Origin: Tenrec ecaudatus
Taxonomy: Eukaryota; Chordata; Mammalia; Afrosoricida; Tenrecidae
Direction of reading: 5' to 3'
DNA length: 64,000 nt
NCBI RefSeq assembly: GCF_050624435.1
Contig: NC_134535.1
Coordinates: 74,892,494 to 74,956,493, forward strand
The notes under the pieces are model-generated. The model searched no databases, was not told the origin of the DNA, and was given only the letters and a program-made list of their open reading frames with translations. Every line of letters begins with the position of its first letter. Position 1 is the first letter of the stretch. Positions 22,801 through 34,800 of this stretch are shown here, piece after piece. The translations under genes were made by a program, and so were the position numbers.

Positions 22801-25800
22801 GTTGGGCCCTGTTGCCCAGATCCTAGGTTCTCTTCTTTCCTGCCTCCTTTGTTTTGATGGAACACATCTTCCAGAAGCTTCCAAGGAAAATGTATATGGA
22901 AGATAAATATTTAGACACCTATGGATCTGAAAAACATCACTGCAATTCCACCATTACACCCGACTCGTGGTTGAGTTTGGGAGTCATTGATCCTCTGTCT
23001 TCTACTTTTTGAGACTGCTGTTAAGAAGACTTGTGCCGCTCTGATTCTTGCTCCCAGTGTTGGACCTGAAAGATCTCAGGATTTTCTCTTTAGCCCGAAT
23101 ACTCTAAAATTGCACAATGTTGTGCACCTTTTCTTGTGTGTTGTGCTAGATACCTGGTGAAACCTTTCCTTTTTTTTTTTTTTTTTTTGCAACCCTTTTC
23201 CACGAATTGCCTTCACACCCTCCCCAGGCAACCATTTTACAGTCAGGGAACGTGAAGTGTGTACAGATGGAGAAGTGAAAATATGTACCAATGGAGAGAG
23301 GGAAGCTCGGAGAGGTGACTCAAGAGAACTCCCCTGAAGCCTAGCACCTGTGGATGAATTCACATATGTGTTACCTCAATTCATGAGCATCACCAAGTTC
23401 ACCTGGTGAACCCTTTCAATCATACGGTCATGTCTTCCAATTCCAGGAAATTTTCCTTTTGCAGTTTTAGGATGAGGGAACTTCAGAAAGTTTGGGGGGA
23501 AACCCCATTGTCTTTGTATTCCACTTTTCCATGAATGTTTTGAAGCTCCTCACAAAATGTTTCTTCTAGAATTCCTGTAGTCTGATGTCTGAACATCTCT
23601 GTATCTGTCTTTGTTTTCCTCCTGTTTGCCTTTTCTTTCATTTCCAAGAGCCTTTTTTAAGCGCCTCCCACCCCCAGCTGGTATACAGTCTATTCTGTGA
23701 GAATATTTGTGATCGTTCTTCAGTTTTCTTCTAATACACAGCCTGTTTTCTCGAAGTTACTTTTTTGTTGTGTTTTCTGTGAGTGTTTTTCCCCTGGTAT
23801 TAGAGGCTTTCTTCGTGTGTCTGACAATTTGCTGCTCGTATTTAAGAAGAGTGTCCACAGCTTATTAGATGGCTGCTTTTCTTGCAGGGGATCTCGGAGG
23901 TCAGTTTCTCTAGCTCGCTCCTAGAATCCAAACTCCACTAGCACGGGGGCCTTTATTTCAATCATGAACCTGTTCTGTAAACAAGTCACGGTCCCTAAAA
24001 CACTTTGTAATGGGGCATGATTTATTTGTATGTACTTCTTATGATCGGAACCATAACACAGTCATATTAATGTTTCTGTCAACAGTACTAGAGTAAATCA
24101 AAAGGTATTGCTACAAAATCAAAGAAACTAAACAGAAGTATCAAAATATTGTTATTGACAAACTGTTGTTACTCAACACATCCTCCATCTAGGTCTCTAT
24201 AAGGGTGCTTCAAAAAGTTAATGGGAAAATGCAATTTAAAGATAATGGAATTTTTCCACAAACTTTTTCAAGCGCCCTGTACACTTCTGAAAGCAGTGTT
24301 TCCATCTCTCTGATCCTTCCCCCAAAGAATTCTAGGCTCTTTGATAGACACCGTGTCAAAACAGCAGTTTGGGCACCCTACAGGGACTAAATCGTGTTCC
24401 TTTGAAATGCTCTTTGAGTTTTTAGAACAAAAAGGCGTCTGAGAGGCAAGGTCAGGGTGGTAAAGTTTCCCAGTGAAATTCCTGTTGGATCGTCCTTGCT
24501 ACTCAAGAATGAGCAGGGGCACTGTTGTGATGGGAAACAATTCCTCCTTGCACCTTTCCTGGTGTCTTTCTCACCAACTCTGTTTTCAGATTGCTTAAAA
24601 TTGATTCTTAGTAAGTTCCTGATTGTCCTGTGTTCTTTGAAAACTATCAAGATTACCCTTTTGGGTAGCAGATGGACATTGGGCCTCTACTCAAGTACTC
24701 CCTTAACGCAAGAACACTTTGTTCTAATAACCTGGCATTCCAGGATACTCACCTTCCCAACATGAGCGCTGAAGACAAAGCGGGTGCATAAGCAAATGTG
24801 AAGATATATCAAAAGATTTAGCATCTGGGGTCTTAAAGACTTGAACATAAACAAGCAGACATCTAGTTCAGAAGCAACAAAGCCCACATGAAAGAAACAC
24901 TCCAGCCTGTGTGATCACGAGGTGTCGATAGGATCAGGTATCAGGCGTCAAAAACCCAGAACAAAAAGTCATATTGTGAATGAGGGGGGATGCATAGTGG
25001 AGACCCAAAGCCCATCTGTAGGCAACTGGACATCCCCTTACAGAAGGGTCACGAGGAGGAAACAAGCCAGTCAGGGTGCAGTGTAGCACCAATGAAACAT
25101 TCAACTTTCCTCTAGTTTTTTAATGCTCCCCCCCCCCATCATGACCCCAATTCTACTTTACAAATCTGGCTAGACCAGAGCATGTACATGGTACAGATAA
25201 GAGCTGGAAACACAGGAAACCCAGGACAAATAAACCCCTCAGGACCAATATTGAGAGTAGCCATACCAGGAAGGTAAGGGGAAGGTGTGGGGAGAAAGGG
25301 GATAGACAACAGAAAATAGGTAAAGGGAGACATTGGTCAGTGTAAGACGTTATAAAATAATTTATAAGTTGTCAAGGGTTCGTGAGGAAGGGGGTGTAAA
25401 AAAAACGAGCTGATACCAAGGGCTCAAGTAGAAAACAAATGTTTTGAGAATGGTGATGGCAACAAATCTTCTTGACACAATGAATGGATGTATGGATTGT
25501 GATAAGAGTTGTAGGAGCCCCCAATAAAATGATTTTTTTTTAAAGATTACTCTTGGAATCCCAAAACAGTCACCCCAATCTTCTGTGGTGACCTCTGTGC
25601 CCTGAATTGATTAGATCTTGCTTTCTTGTTCAAGTAGTAAATCCAAGTCTCATCCCTGGTTATTCATTCCATCAAATGGTGTTCGTTACCGTCAATCTTG
25701 CTTCAAAAGATCAGTCCCTTGAGCTTGCTGATCTCTGTACAACACTTCTGGCACCAGTAAAACCAAAAACTTGCTAAGGGCAAGGCGTTTACTTAAAACT

Positions 25801-28800
25801 GACAGTGCCAAACCCTGTGAGAGCCCAACGTCCACAGCTATCGGATTCGTGGGAATTCTTCATCAGTTTCGAGGCGTCGGGCACAGTCTCCTTCCTTTGC
25901 CAGGGCTGACGGCCTTCCTTCTCTCGGCTCATCTCTGAGGTCTGCCCGCCGTCCTTGAGATGCTGGTGCAGCTGAAGACTTCCGCGTGGGGCAGCGTTCC
26001 CAGAGACTTGTTGCAAAGCTTCTCCGATGATTGGGGGAAAGGTTCGCTTGAGTTTTGTTTAAAACAGCCCTGACCTCAAAATCTTTTTTTCTGATGACAC
26101 AAAAGGGTTTGGGGTTTTTTGGTTTGTTGTTTTTTTTAAGATATACTGAAATCAAGACAAGTGTGTTCCAGAGTAGTTGTCCAAAGCCATCCACCAATCT
26201 CAGAGACATAAACACTATATGAACTGCAACTGTAGCAGTAATGTTTTCTGGCTTAGCCATGTGCTTACGGTGGATATGTAGTTGTCAAACCTTATTTTAA
26301 GGAGATAAAAGTTAAACTGTCATCAGCACTTGGCATATGGGGTCTAAATTAATGAACTTAATAACTGACAAAGACTTCCCATTGTAGAGTTTCTTTGCTT
26401 CTCTTTGTGCTGGTGGAAAATAGAGTTAGCAGTATGGTAGCTCCTGTAGAAACAGATCCGTATTTTGTGTCTGCAGCCCAGTCAGCACAATACAGTGAAG
26501 CTGGGCGCCTTCCAGGCTCAGGAGAAAGAGCTGGTGTTTGACATTGATATGACCGACTATGACGATGTGAGGCGATGTTGTAGGTAAGCTCCTGTTCCCT
26601 GCGGTTGGGCGGGTGATAACGCTGCCGGGGAGTAACGAAAACTCTGCTCCAGTTCTGCAGACATATGTTCTAAGTGCTGGACCCTCATGACAATGGCCAT
26701 CCACATCATCGACAGAGCACTGGAGGGCAAGTAGCAGCAGCGTCGGATGCAAGAATCCGTTTTCCTCTATGCCAGTTTCTAATCTTGCGCGTTTCTAATG
26801 TGTTTCCTTGAAACATAGCATAGGGAAATAGAAGATAGAGCTGTTGAACAAGCCAGTCTAGGTTTTTGTTTTCTTAATCAGCCCTTTATCGCGCTGGGTA
26901 CTCAGTATTGGCAGGTACTGTTCTGATGAGGGGAGTCACTCAGTCTAAGTAGGAGGCACTTTTCAAAAATTGAGGCTTACAGTGGTGTAGTCCTGCGGCG
27001 CAGCAGGGGTGCACACACCGGGTCAGAAAAGGCTTCCCTGAACGGTGACTGTGACCGTGATCACTAACTCATAGGAGTTTATTTTGTGCCCGGCATGCTT
27101 CTAAACTTTAAATATACTAGCTCTTTTCATAGTCCTTCGGCTTAAGGAATATTGGAGCGCCCTAGTGGCATTGTTGGGTAAGCGTGGACCCTCAAACCCC
27201 CCGCTGTGCCAAGGGAGAAAGCTGAGGCGATTTGCTCACTTAAAGATATACAGCCTCAGAAAAGCTCTAGGGTCACTGTGAGTCAGAATCAACTCCCTGG
27301 CAGTGAGTGTTCTAGTTTTGAGAACAAGTCCTTAAAGGTAAACGGCAATTGACCTGGGAGAGAGGAGGGGCAGGTGAGGCATGAAGGAATTCTTAGCAGA
27401 GAGCAGGATGGGTGAGGACCCGAGGACAGGCGTGTGAGGGATTCAGGAAACTCCAGCTAGGTTAGTGTGGTTAAAGAGAGTACATGAAGAAAGGTTTTTA
27501 AAAAATGAAATTAGGGCACTAAGTGTGAGCCAGGACTTTGTCCGTTTGTTGTAAAACCTATTCTTTTCTACCTCAGAGGACTTTGGATTTAAGCATCGTC
27601 TCTGGGTGTATTCTGGACGGAGAGGTGTTCACTGTTGGGTCTGTGATGAATCAGTGAGAAAGTTGTCTTCTGCGGTGCGTTCTGGAATCGTTGAGTATTT
27701 GAGTCTTGTAAAGGTGAGATCGCCTTCATGAGCATCTACATCCTTTGTCAGATATCCAGAACAGATCATTTTAGTAATAGATCAACTAATATTGTAGCAG
27801 CTACGTGTTAAGTAGCTTACATTTTGTGATAGGCATTGTTTGTGGCAAAAGGAAGAGTCATTGACTTTCCTCCAGCAATTATGTCAAATAAACGCACAAA
27901 GTTACAGGTATTAAGACTATATAAAATAGTGTCCATGCTTCCACACTTTGACTATTTAATCAATATTTTTGCATAGAATCCTTTAAATACATTTTTAATT
28001 ATTTTACGTTATATGGAGCTCATGTGACAGAAAGTTATTGGTGGTTGCTTATTTTGGTGGTTTATTTTTCAGGGTGGTGCAGATGTCAAAAAGAAAGTTC
28101 ATCTCAGCGAAAAGATCCACCCTTTCATCAGGTCTGTTGGAAAAGACCCCATCTGAGTTGTGTCAGATCGACCTACACATTCTTTGAGAAGCACCTTGCT
28201 ATCAGTTTTCACTGCAGAGGCCTCGCTTTACAGTAATCATAGTTCACGTTAATTGAGAGCCTGTTTGCACTGTATTATGTATGATAGAGATTATGTAAAT
28301 ATTCTCATTGGTCTTCCTACCAGCCTTATGGGGAACGTGATGAGCTCTCCATTTACAGTCCAGGAAAATGAAGTGTCAGGGAGATTATATAACTTGCTTG
28401 GCACCGAACAACCGTTGTTAAATTCAGGATTTAGTCCTGGTCTGCCTGAATCCAGAGACTGTTTCCATTGAACTTACTACCTCCCTGGACGAGTGGAAAG
28501 AGCTTTGGGTTGGGAGCAAGAACCTCTACTCTGTTGCCTGCTCTGAACTTCATTGTCAAATACTGGGGCCTCGTTTCCTTCTCCGTACCCTGGAGAGAAC
28601 AAGAGCTGCCCCGCCTCACTCACAAGCTGTGGCAAAGGGGATGTAAACGCATCAGCAAATGTGAAGAATACTGTCTGCGGAGTGCTTTACCTTTGTCTGA
28701 GTAGAACCTCAGACTCTCCCGTGTGTACTACTTACTGATGGATGAAGGGGCGTCAAAAAGTTCGTTGAAAAGTAGAATTAAATGATAATGGTCTTTTTCA

Positions 28801-31800
28801 CGAATGTTTTGAAGCCCCTTTGTATTGTTCTTGTGGGTTGGCTGCTTTATATCGTTGTTAACTGTTTATAATGTCATTAACCCGAGTTCTGTTCCTACAG
28901 AAGATCTATAAGCATAATAAGAAAATACTTTGAAGACTATGCCTTGATTGGTCAAGATATTCTTGAAAATAAAGCAAGCTGGGATAAGGTTTTAGCACTT
29001 GTTCCTGAAAATATCCTTTCCCAAGACCATGTACATGTGAGCTAGTTACCTTTGTTCTGCCTGCATATCCTCATACTTATCCCTGAAAACATCACCTTTT
29101 TCACACACCCTTCCTGTACAAACGGGCTTTGAAAGGGCCTGTAAAAATCTCCATTCTCAAATTTTAATTTCATTTTTCCATGAATGGAATCCAATAAAAA
29201 GTCAAGCCCTTTCCCAAATCAATTTCCTCATTTTGGAAGTTGGTCCTCCTAGAATTAACAGCTATTTAAAAGTTGCTGAATCGTTTTGTTAAATTATGCA
29301 CAGACTGAGAGAAGCTTTCTATTTTTTTAATAAATCATTTTATTGGGCTCATACAACTCTTATCACAATCATTTGAGTAAAGTACCCTTATACGTTCGTT
29401 GAGAAGCTTTTACATTAAACTTTATTTTCGCATTCTCTCTCATATTTCCACATAGGATATTTTTGTGGCTATCATCGTTTAACATTTTTTCTTTGGAGAA
29501 CATTAATAGTTTCTTTCTAAGTACTTATAAGCCTTAGCTATTCTTGTGGTAATGCATACTGAAAGTTCAGTTGTTCACTGGCTTGCCTTGAATGTGTGTG
29601 TTCCTTAAAGACCCGTTACCGATGCATGGTGAACTTCAAGAGCGCTTCCCAACATTCCACAGTTCACTTCAGCGTTGGGAACACTTGAAGAAAATAGCCA
29701 GTCAGAATCAGGTAAGCACCCTGAAATGCATATTAAGACAGAACAGTGCAATTCCTGATTGTTTCGCACAAGAAGTTAAACATAGTCGAAAGTCACTTTT
29801 TAACCTTTAAAGAAATCCTCAAAAATTCCTTCTAATCCTCATGCTGGACTTCCGTTTCTTTTCAGAATACCAGCAAAAATGAAAGCCATGGTTACTGGCC
29901 GGAGTGGGAGATCATGCTCCAGTACTGTTTCCCACGGCTGGATATCAACGTCAGCAAAGGAATCAATCATTTACTGAAGAGCCCCTTTAGTGTTCATCCC
30001 AAAACAGGTGCTCTGTAAAGACAGTAAGGACAGGAGAGCAGTGAAAGTCGTTCTGACTTTAGCTCGTGTACTGTCACGTGTGGATACATCTCATCGCCGA
30101 GATAGGATGGGGAAAGAATTACACTGAATTCTTTTTTACCTAGTCTGTGAAATAGCGACAAGCCAGTTGCCACTGATAAAAATGTTCCCCTTGAGCTGAT
30201 GCTATGTGATGCATGAAGGTAACGAGGACCTTAGAAATCAAGTTTGACAGTTCTCGTGTACACACGAGAAGACTTGGTCGCCATCATAAAACAGTCAGTG
30301 CTAGGAATAGAGCTCCGTCGTTTAGCTTTAACCTTTTACATGTCTCTTAAATATGATTCAGCAGACTGAAATGAGCTTTAAAATAAATTTTAAAGTGACT
30401 ATATTTTCATAAAAACTAACTCCAGCCATCCAGAGAACAGAATAGAGAAGTATGTCGTCCTCGTTTGTGTAAACAATCCAGCCCTGTCACTTGCTCACTT
30501 TGGTGCCTTAGGCAAATTGGTTAGCCTCTCTATTCCTCCGTTTTCTCCTTATAAAATTAATGAGATGGCAATACTTACCTCAACATATTATTGTAAATAT
30601 CAAATGTGAAAGTTTAGGAAAGTGTTTGGCATCTACCCAGTTCTCTCGCAACTACTAGTCTCCTTTAATAAACGATAATAGCCCTTTACCTACTGTAATA
30701 GCCAATACATACATTCACACAGCCCTCTATCAGTGATGTGCGTTTAGCTTCTTCTGGTCTTAAGCATAGTATTTTAAATATTTAATCCTAAGACTTCATT
30801 TGTTCTCAGACTCCAGGCTTAGGTGCTTGTCACTCCGAAGTGTGTGCATTTTGATCACATTCCTGTCCACTCACAGTGTCGACCAGTGTTTCTCTCTGCA
30901 AACAAGCACTCCCAGTTCCCTTCATTATTTTACTGCTTCCTCACCTGGCAGCCTTTAGAATCATTATGTCATTTTTAAGATGTGATGGATTTATATTGTG
31001 TACAAAATGAGGATATTGTAAAAGGGTAATTAAGGCTTGTCTATGTTATTTTCAAAATGCTCTCCACAGATGCCCAACCTGTTGGTGTGTTTTGATCATA
31101 GCAAGGAAGCCAAGTTAATGTAGAGAATTAGTGCCATCTGTTTCATTCAATTTTCAGGACTCACTAAATATCGGATTGTTCTGAACCTAAAATATGGAAG
31201 GATATTAGGAATAGAAGTGAAAGTAACAATAAGAGCCATAGGGGTCTTTAACACTATTTTTTTTTGTTTGGTTTGGTTGCTTTTAAAGAGAAATAAGAGG
31301 TATAACTGATGTGAAAGTGCTGTAACATATTAACTTTTCAAAATATTAGGTAAAAGCTTATTAACCAAAAATAACTTATAGAAACAAGACTAATGATTTC
31401 TTTCCCACTGTCATCAATTTATAACTTTTGGTTTCTGCAGGTCGCATTTCTGTACCTATTGATATACAAAAGGTGGATCAGTTTGATCCATTTGCCGTTC
31501 CAACCATAAGGTGCGTTCTGAATCATTAAGATTGTTGGTGATTGTTGCTCTGGATTGAAGTAGACTGGGTTTAGTTCCCTTGCAGAGAAGTAGTTGTGTA
31601 GAAAGTCTGTTTAGTCGTGGAGACTTTGCTCTGAGGTTACAGGAGGACCCCAGTAAAGCAGCATATCCTGTGAGCTCCACAGAACACCAAGAGTCTCCGC
31701 TGGAGTTCTTTTTAAGCACGAAAAGGGTTTTCAGGCCAAATTAATTTAGGAGCTGCTGCCTTAAAAGTTTGTGTTACTGCAAGGTTTCTCATCTTTAATA

Positions 31801-34800
31801 TCCATGGAAAACTCCCAAAAATCTATAATAAACTATTCGAAATTTATTTGACCATGATTTTTTTTGGCAGAACAGTCTTGTATTAATGTTGCTCTCATAC
31901 ATTGAATAATGGTGTTAAAAAGCAACGTTAAGTTTCTCCTATTCTGATATTTTTAGTTCCATCTGTCATGAATTAGATATCATTCCCACCAATGAAGAGG
32001 AAAATGAAGCTGAATCTGACGGCAAACATAGAACCAGAGGTAGGTTAAGATATTGAAGTCTCATTTTAATTAAAAATTTTATATAGATATCTGTCTGTCA
32101 CTCCAGTGATTATTTCATTTCCCTTGGGCCCAGCTCAAAATGTATTGGTGTCTATCCTGAAACTAGCTCTGTAACAAATAATGTAGCAGTGTTTCTTTTA
32201 TTACATGGCCAAAAGGTGCTATAAAGTCAGTCCAACTCAATGTTTGCTGGTTTTGTTGGTTACTGATTACTGTAAAAAGTTGATTACTGATCAACTTGTA
32301 AATGCAGGTGTCTGTACTGTAAACTAAAATTATCAGTTAGTGGTGGTGTTACAAGTTCACAATCTCTTAGATTTAACAACTCTTTCCTAATTACTATGTT
32401 AGCAGTCCTTTTGTTTTCACTTTGACTACAGTGAGAAGCCCTGGTGGGATGTGTGAGCTGTTAACAGCTCAGGGAGCACTTGAAACCACCAGCTGCTCCA
32501 TGAGAAATAGGAGAAGTCCTGCTCCCATAAAGAGCTACAGTATCAAAACCCCACAGAGGCCATTCTACCCTGTCTTACAGGGTCACTTGGAGTCCATGCC
32601 AGTGAGTTGTCTATAAGGTATACAGAGGGGTTTACTATAAATCAGTCTATCTGTGATTGAAGTCTAGAATCAAGATTTTGAAGGAGCTGGAAAATGTGTA
32701 ACTTGCTGCTAGTAGAAGTAAAATCTTGACTACTCAACATACTGTGGCAAAAGCATCCAGAGGACGTGCAGTGATGATAGAGATGTTATATACCGAAAAC
32801 ATTATGGTATATAACTGTCCAGCATGGTAGTCGTGAACCACATGGGACTTTTGAGCACTTGAAATGTGTCTAGTCTCATGTGTTAGGCAGGTTATCTAGA
32901 GAAATACAACTTTTATGTATAAGAAAGAGCTTTTATATCAAAAAGTCATCATATCTAGAAGATAGCCCAGCCCAGTCCAATTTAAGTCCATGTGTCCAAT
33001 GCTGGCCGGAGACTTCTTACATAGCTGCAGGCTTATGACGCAGACAGGTGAATTGAGAAGCAGGAAGAGCTCAGGCCAATGGATGCAGAGTCGCAAGAAT
33101 CCAGTCATTACAATCACTAACAGCTGTCTGGGTAGCATGGCCCACAGAAGCCGCCCCGCGAAGCAGCCACAGAGTCCCAGCAAGCAAGCAAGCTGACATA
33201 GTACAAATTGCAATAAAATCTAACTGCCACATCTGACAAGAAACTGAATTTTTTTCATTTCCTGTTAAATAGCCACATGTAGCTAGTGAACTATTTACTG
33301 TACTGGACAGTGCAGACTTAAGGTCTCTGACTGATCTTTTGTGGTCAAATGTTGCTCTTCTTTCAAAATACAAGCTCAATTCTTGCTTATTCTTTGCCAC
33401 TTCTAACAATATCTAAATGTAGTACATTCCACTATTAATGTTTGTGAAACGATTACAATAAACTGGAAAAAGAAATTTTGAGAAAACAATGAAAAGAACC
33501 AAAAAACCCTATTTAAAAACAACAACCTTAACATCTTCAGATAATAAGATATTAAAGCTAAAGTTTTTATTTTAATTCACTTAAATTTTAAAGTTGATAC
33601 TCAATTCAGCTATTGGAAAGTTTTTAAATACGTTTGGAACAACTTTGGTATGTAAACCTACTTTTTAAAACATTTCTAAATGCAGATCACGTGTTTGTTA
33701 ACACATCTGAATTAAGATGTGCTTTAAATTCCAAATACACATACGATTCCAAAGACTTGGTGTCCCCAGAAAAAGAGAATACAAGACACTGCAATTTTTT
33801 TCCTGTGCATTAAAGTGGTAATGTTTTACAAATAAAATATTTTATTAAAATTAATTTTACCTGCTTTTTTATTTTTTTCATATGCCTATAAGAGTATATT
33901 ATGTGTTTCTTTTTTTTAAATCATTTTACCTGGGGCTCATACAATTCTTATCACTATCCATACATACATCCATGTGTCAAACGCATATGTACATTTGTTG
34001 CCATCGTCATTCTCAAAACACTTGCCTTCTACTTGAGCCCTTAATATATATTATGTGTTTCTGATGTTATATACCTATTAATGCTCATGGAAGCAGCAGT
34101 CAAGAGATCAAGTAGAACAGCGGATTCTCAACCTGTGGGTCACGACCCCTTTCACAGGGGTTGCCTGATTCATAACAGTAGCAAAATTAGAGTTATGAAG
34201 TACCGATGAAATAATTTTATGGTGGGGTCACCACAAAATGAGGAACTGTACTAAAGGATCGCGGTATTAGGAAGGCTTAGAGCCACTGAACTAGAGTACT
34301 GCACTGGGCAAATCTGCTGCACAAGACCTCTTTAAAGTACTGAAGAGTGAGCGTGTCAGTTTGAGGCCTAAGGTGTGCCTGACCCAAACTAGAATATTTC
34401 TAATCTCATGTGCGTGTGCAAGCTGGACCGTTTATAAAGAAGACTGCAGAACGGGTGCACTGAACTCTGGTGTTGGTGAGGAATGGTGGAAGCACCGTGG
34501 CCGGCCAGAAGAACACACAAATCTGTCTTGGAAGAAGGACAGCCAGAATGCTCCTTAGAAGGCCAGGTGATGAGGCTTTGTCTCACGTACTGCGGACATC
34601 CCGTCCCTGGGAAAGGACTTCCTGTTTGGTGGAGTAGGTCAGTGAAAAAGAGGAAGGCCCCCGGGAAATGGACTGACACTGTGGCTGCAGGACCAGGCAG
34701 TGTGCCTTCTATTGGGTCAACAACAACATTTTCATCGGCCAACACTTTCCAGGGAATTCCTTTTTTTTTTTTTTTTTTAATTAAAAGATCATTCTACTGG

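Noticed and set aside
25838-26260. 140-codon minus-strand frame in PRIM1 intron 2
   Set aside because: No homology recognised, no start context or neighbouring exon signals; treated as intronic noise.
29605-29611. AG acceptor at 29609-29610 for PRIM1 intron 7
   Set aside because: It would add residues not found in the family, while AC at 29618-29619 gives the exact conserved join and U12 spacing.
29592-29810. PRIM1 exon 8 as a separate 72-codon gene starting MCVFLKD
   Set aside because: The frame runs through the U12 intron end, exon 8 and its GT donor; it is a chance extension of an exon.
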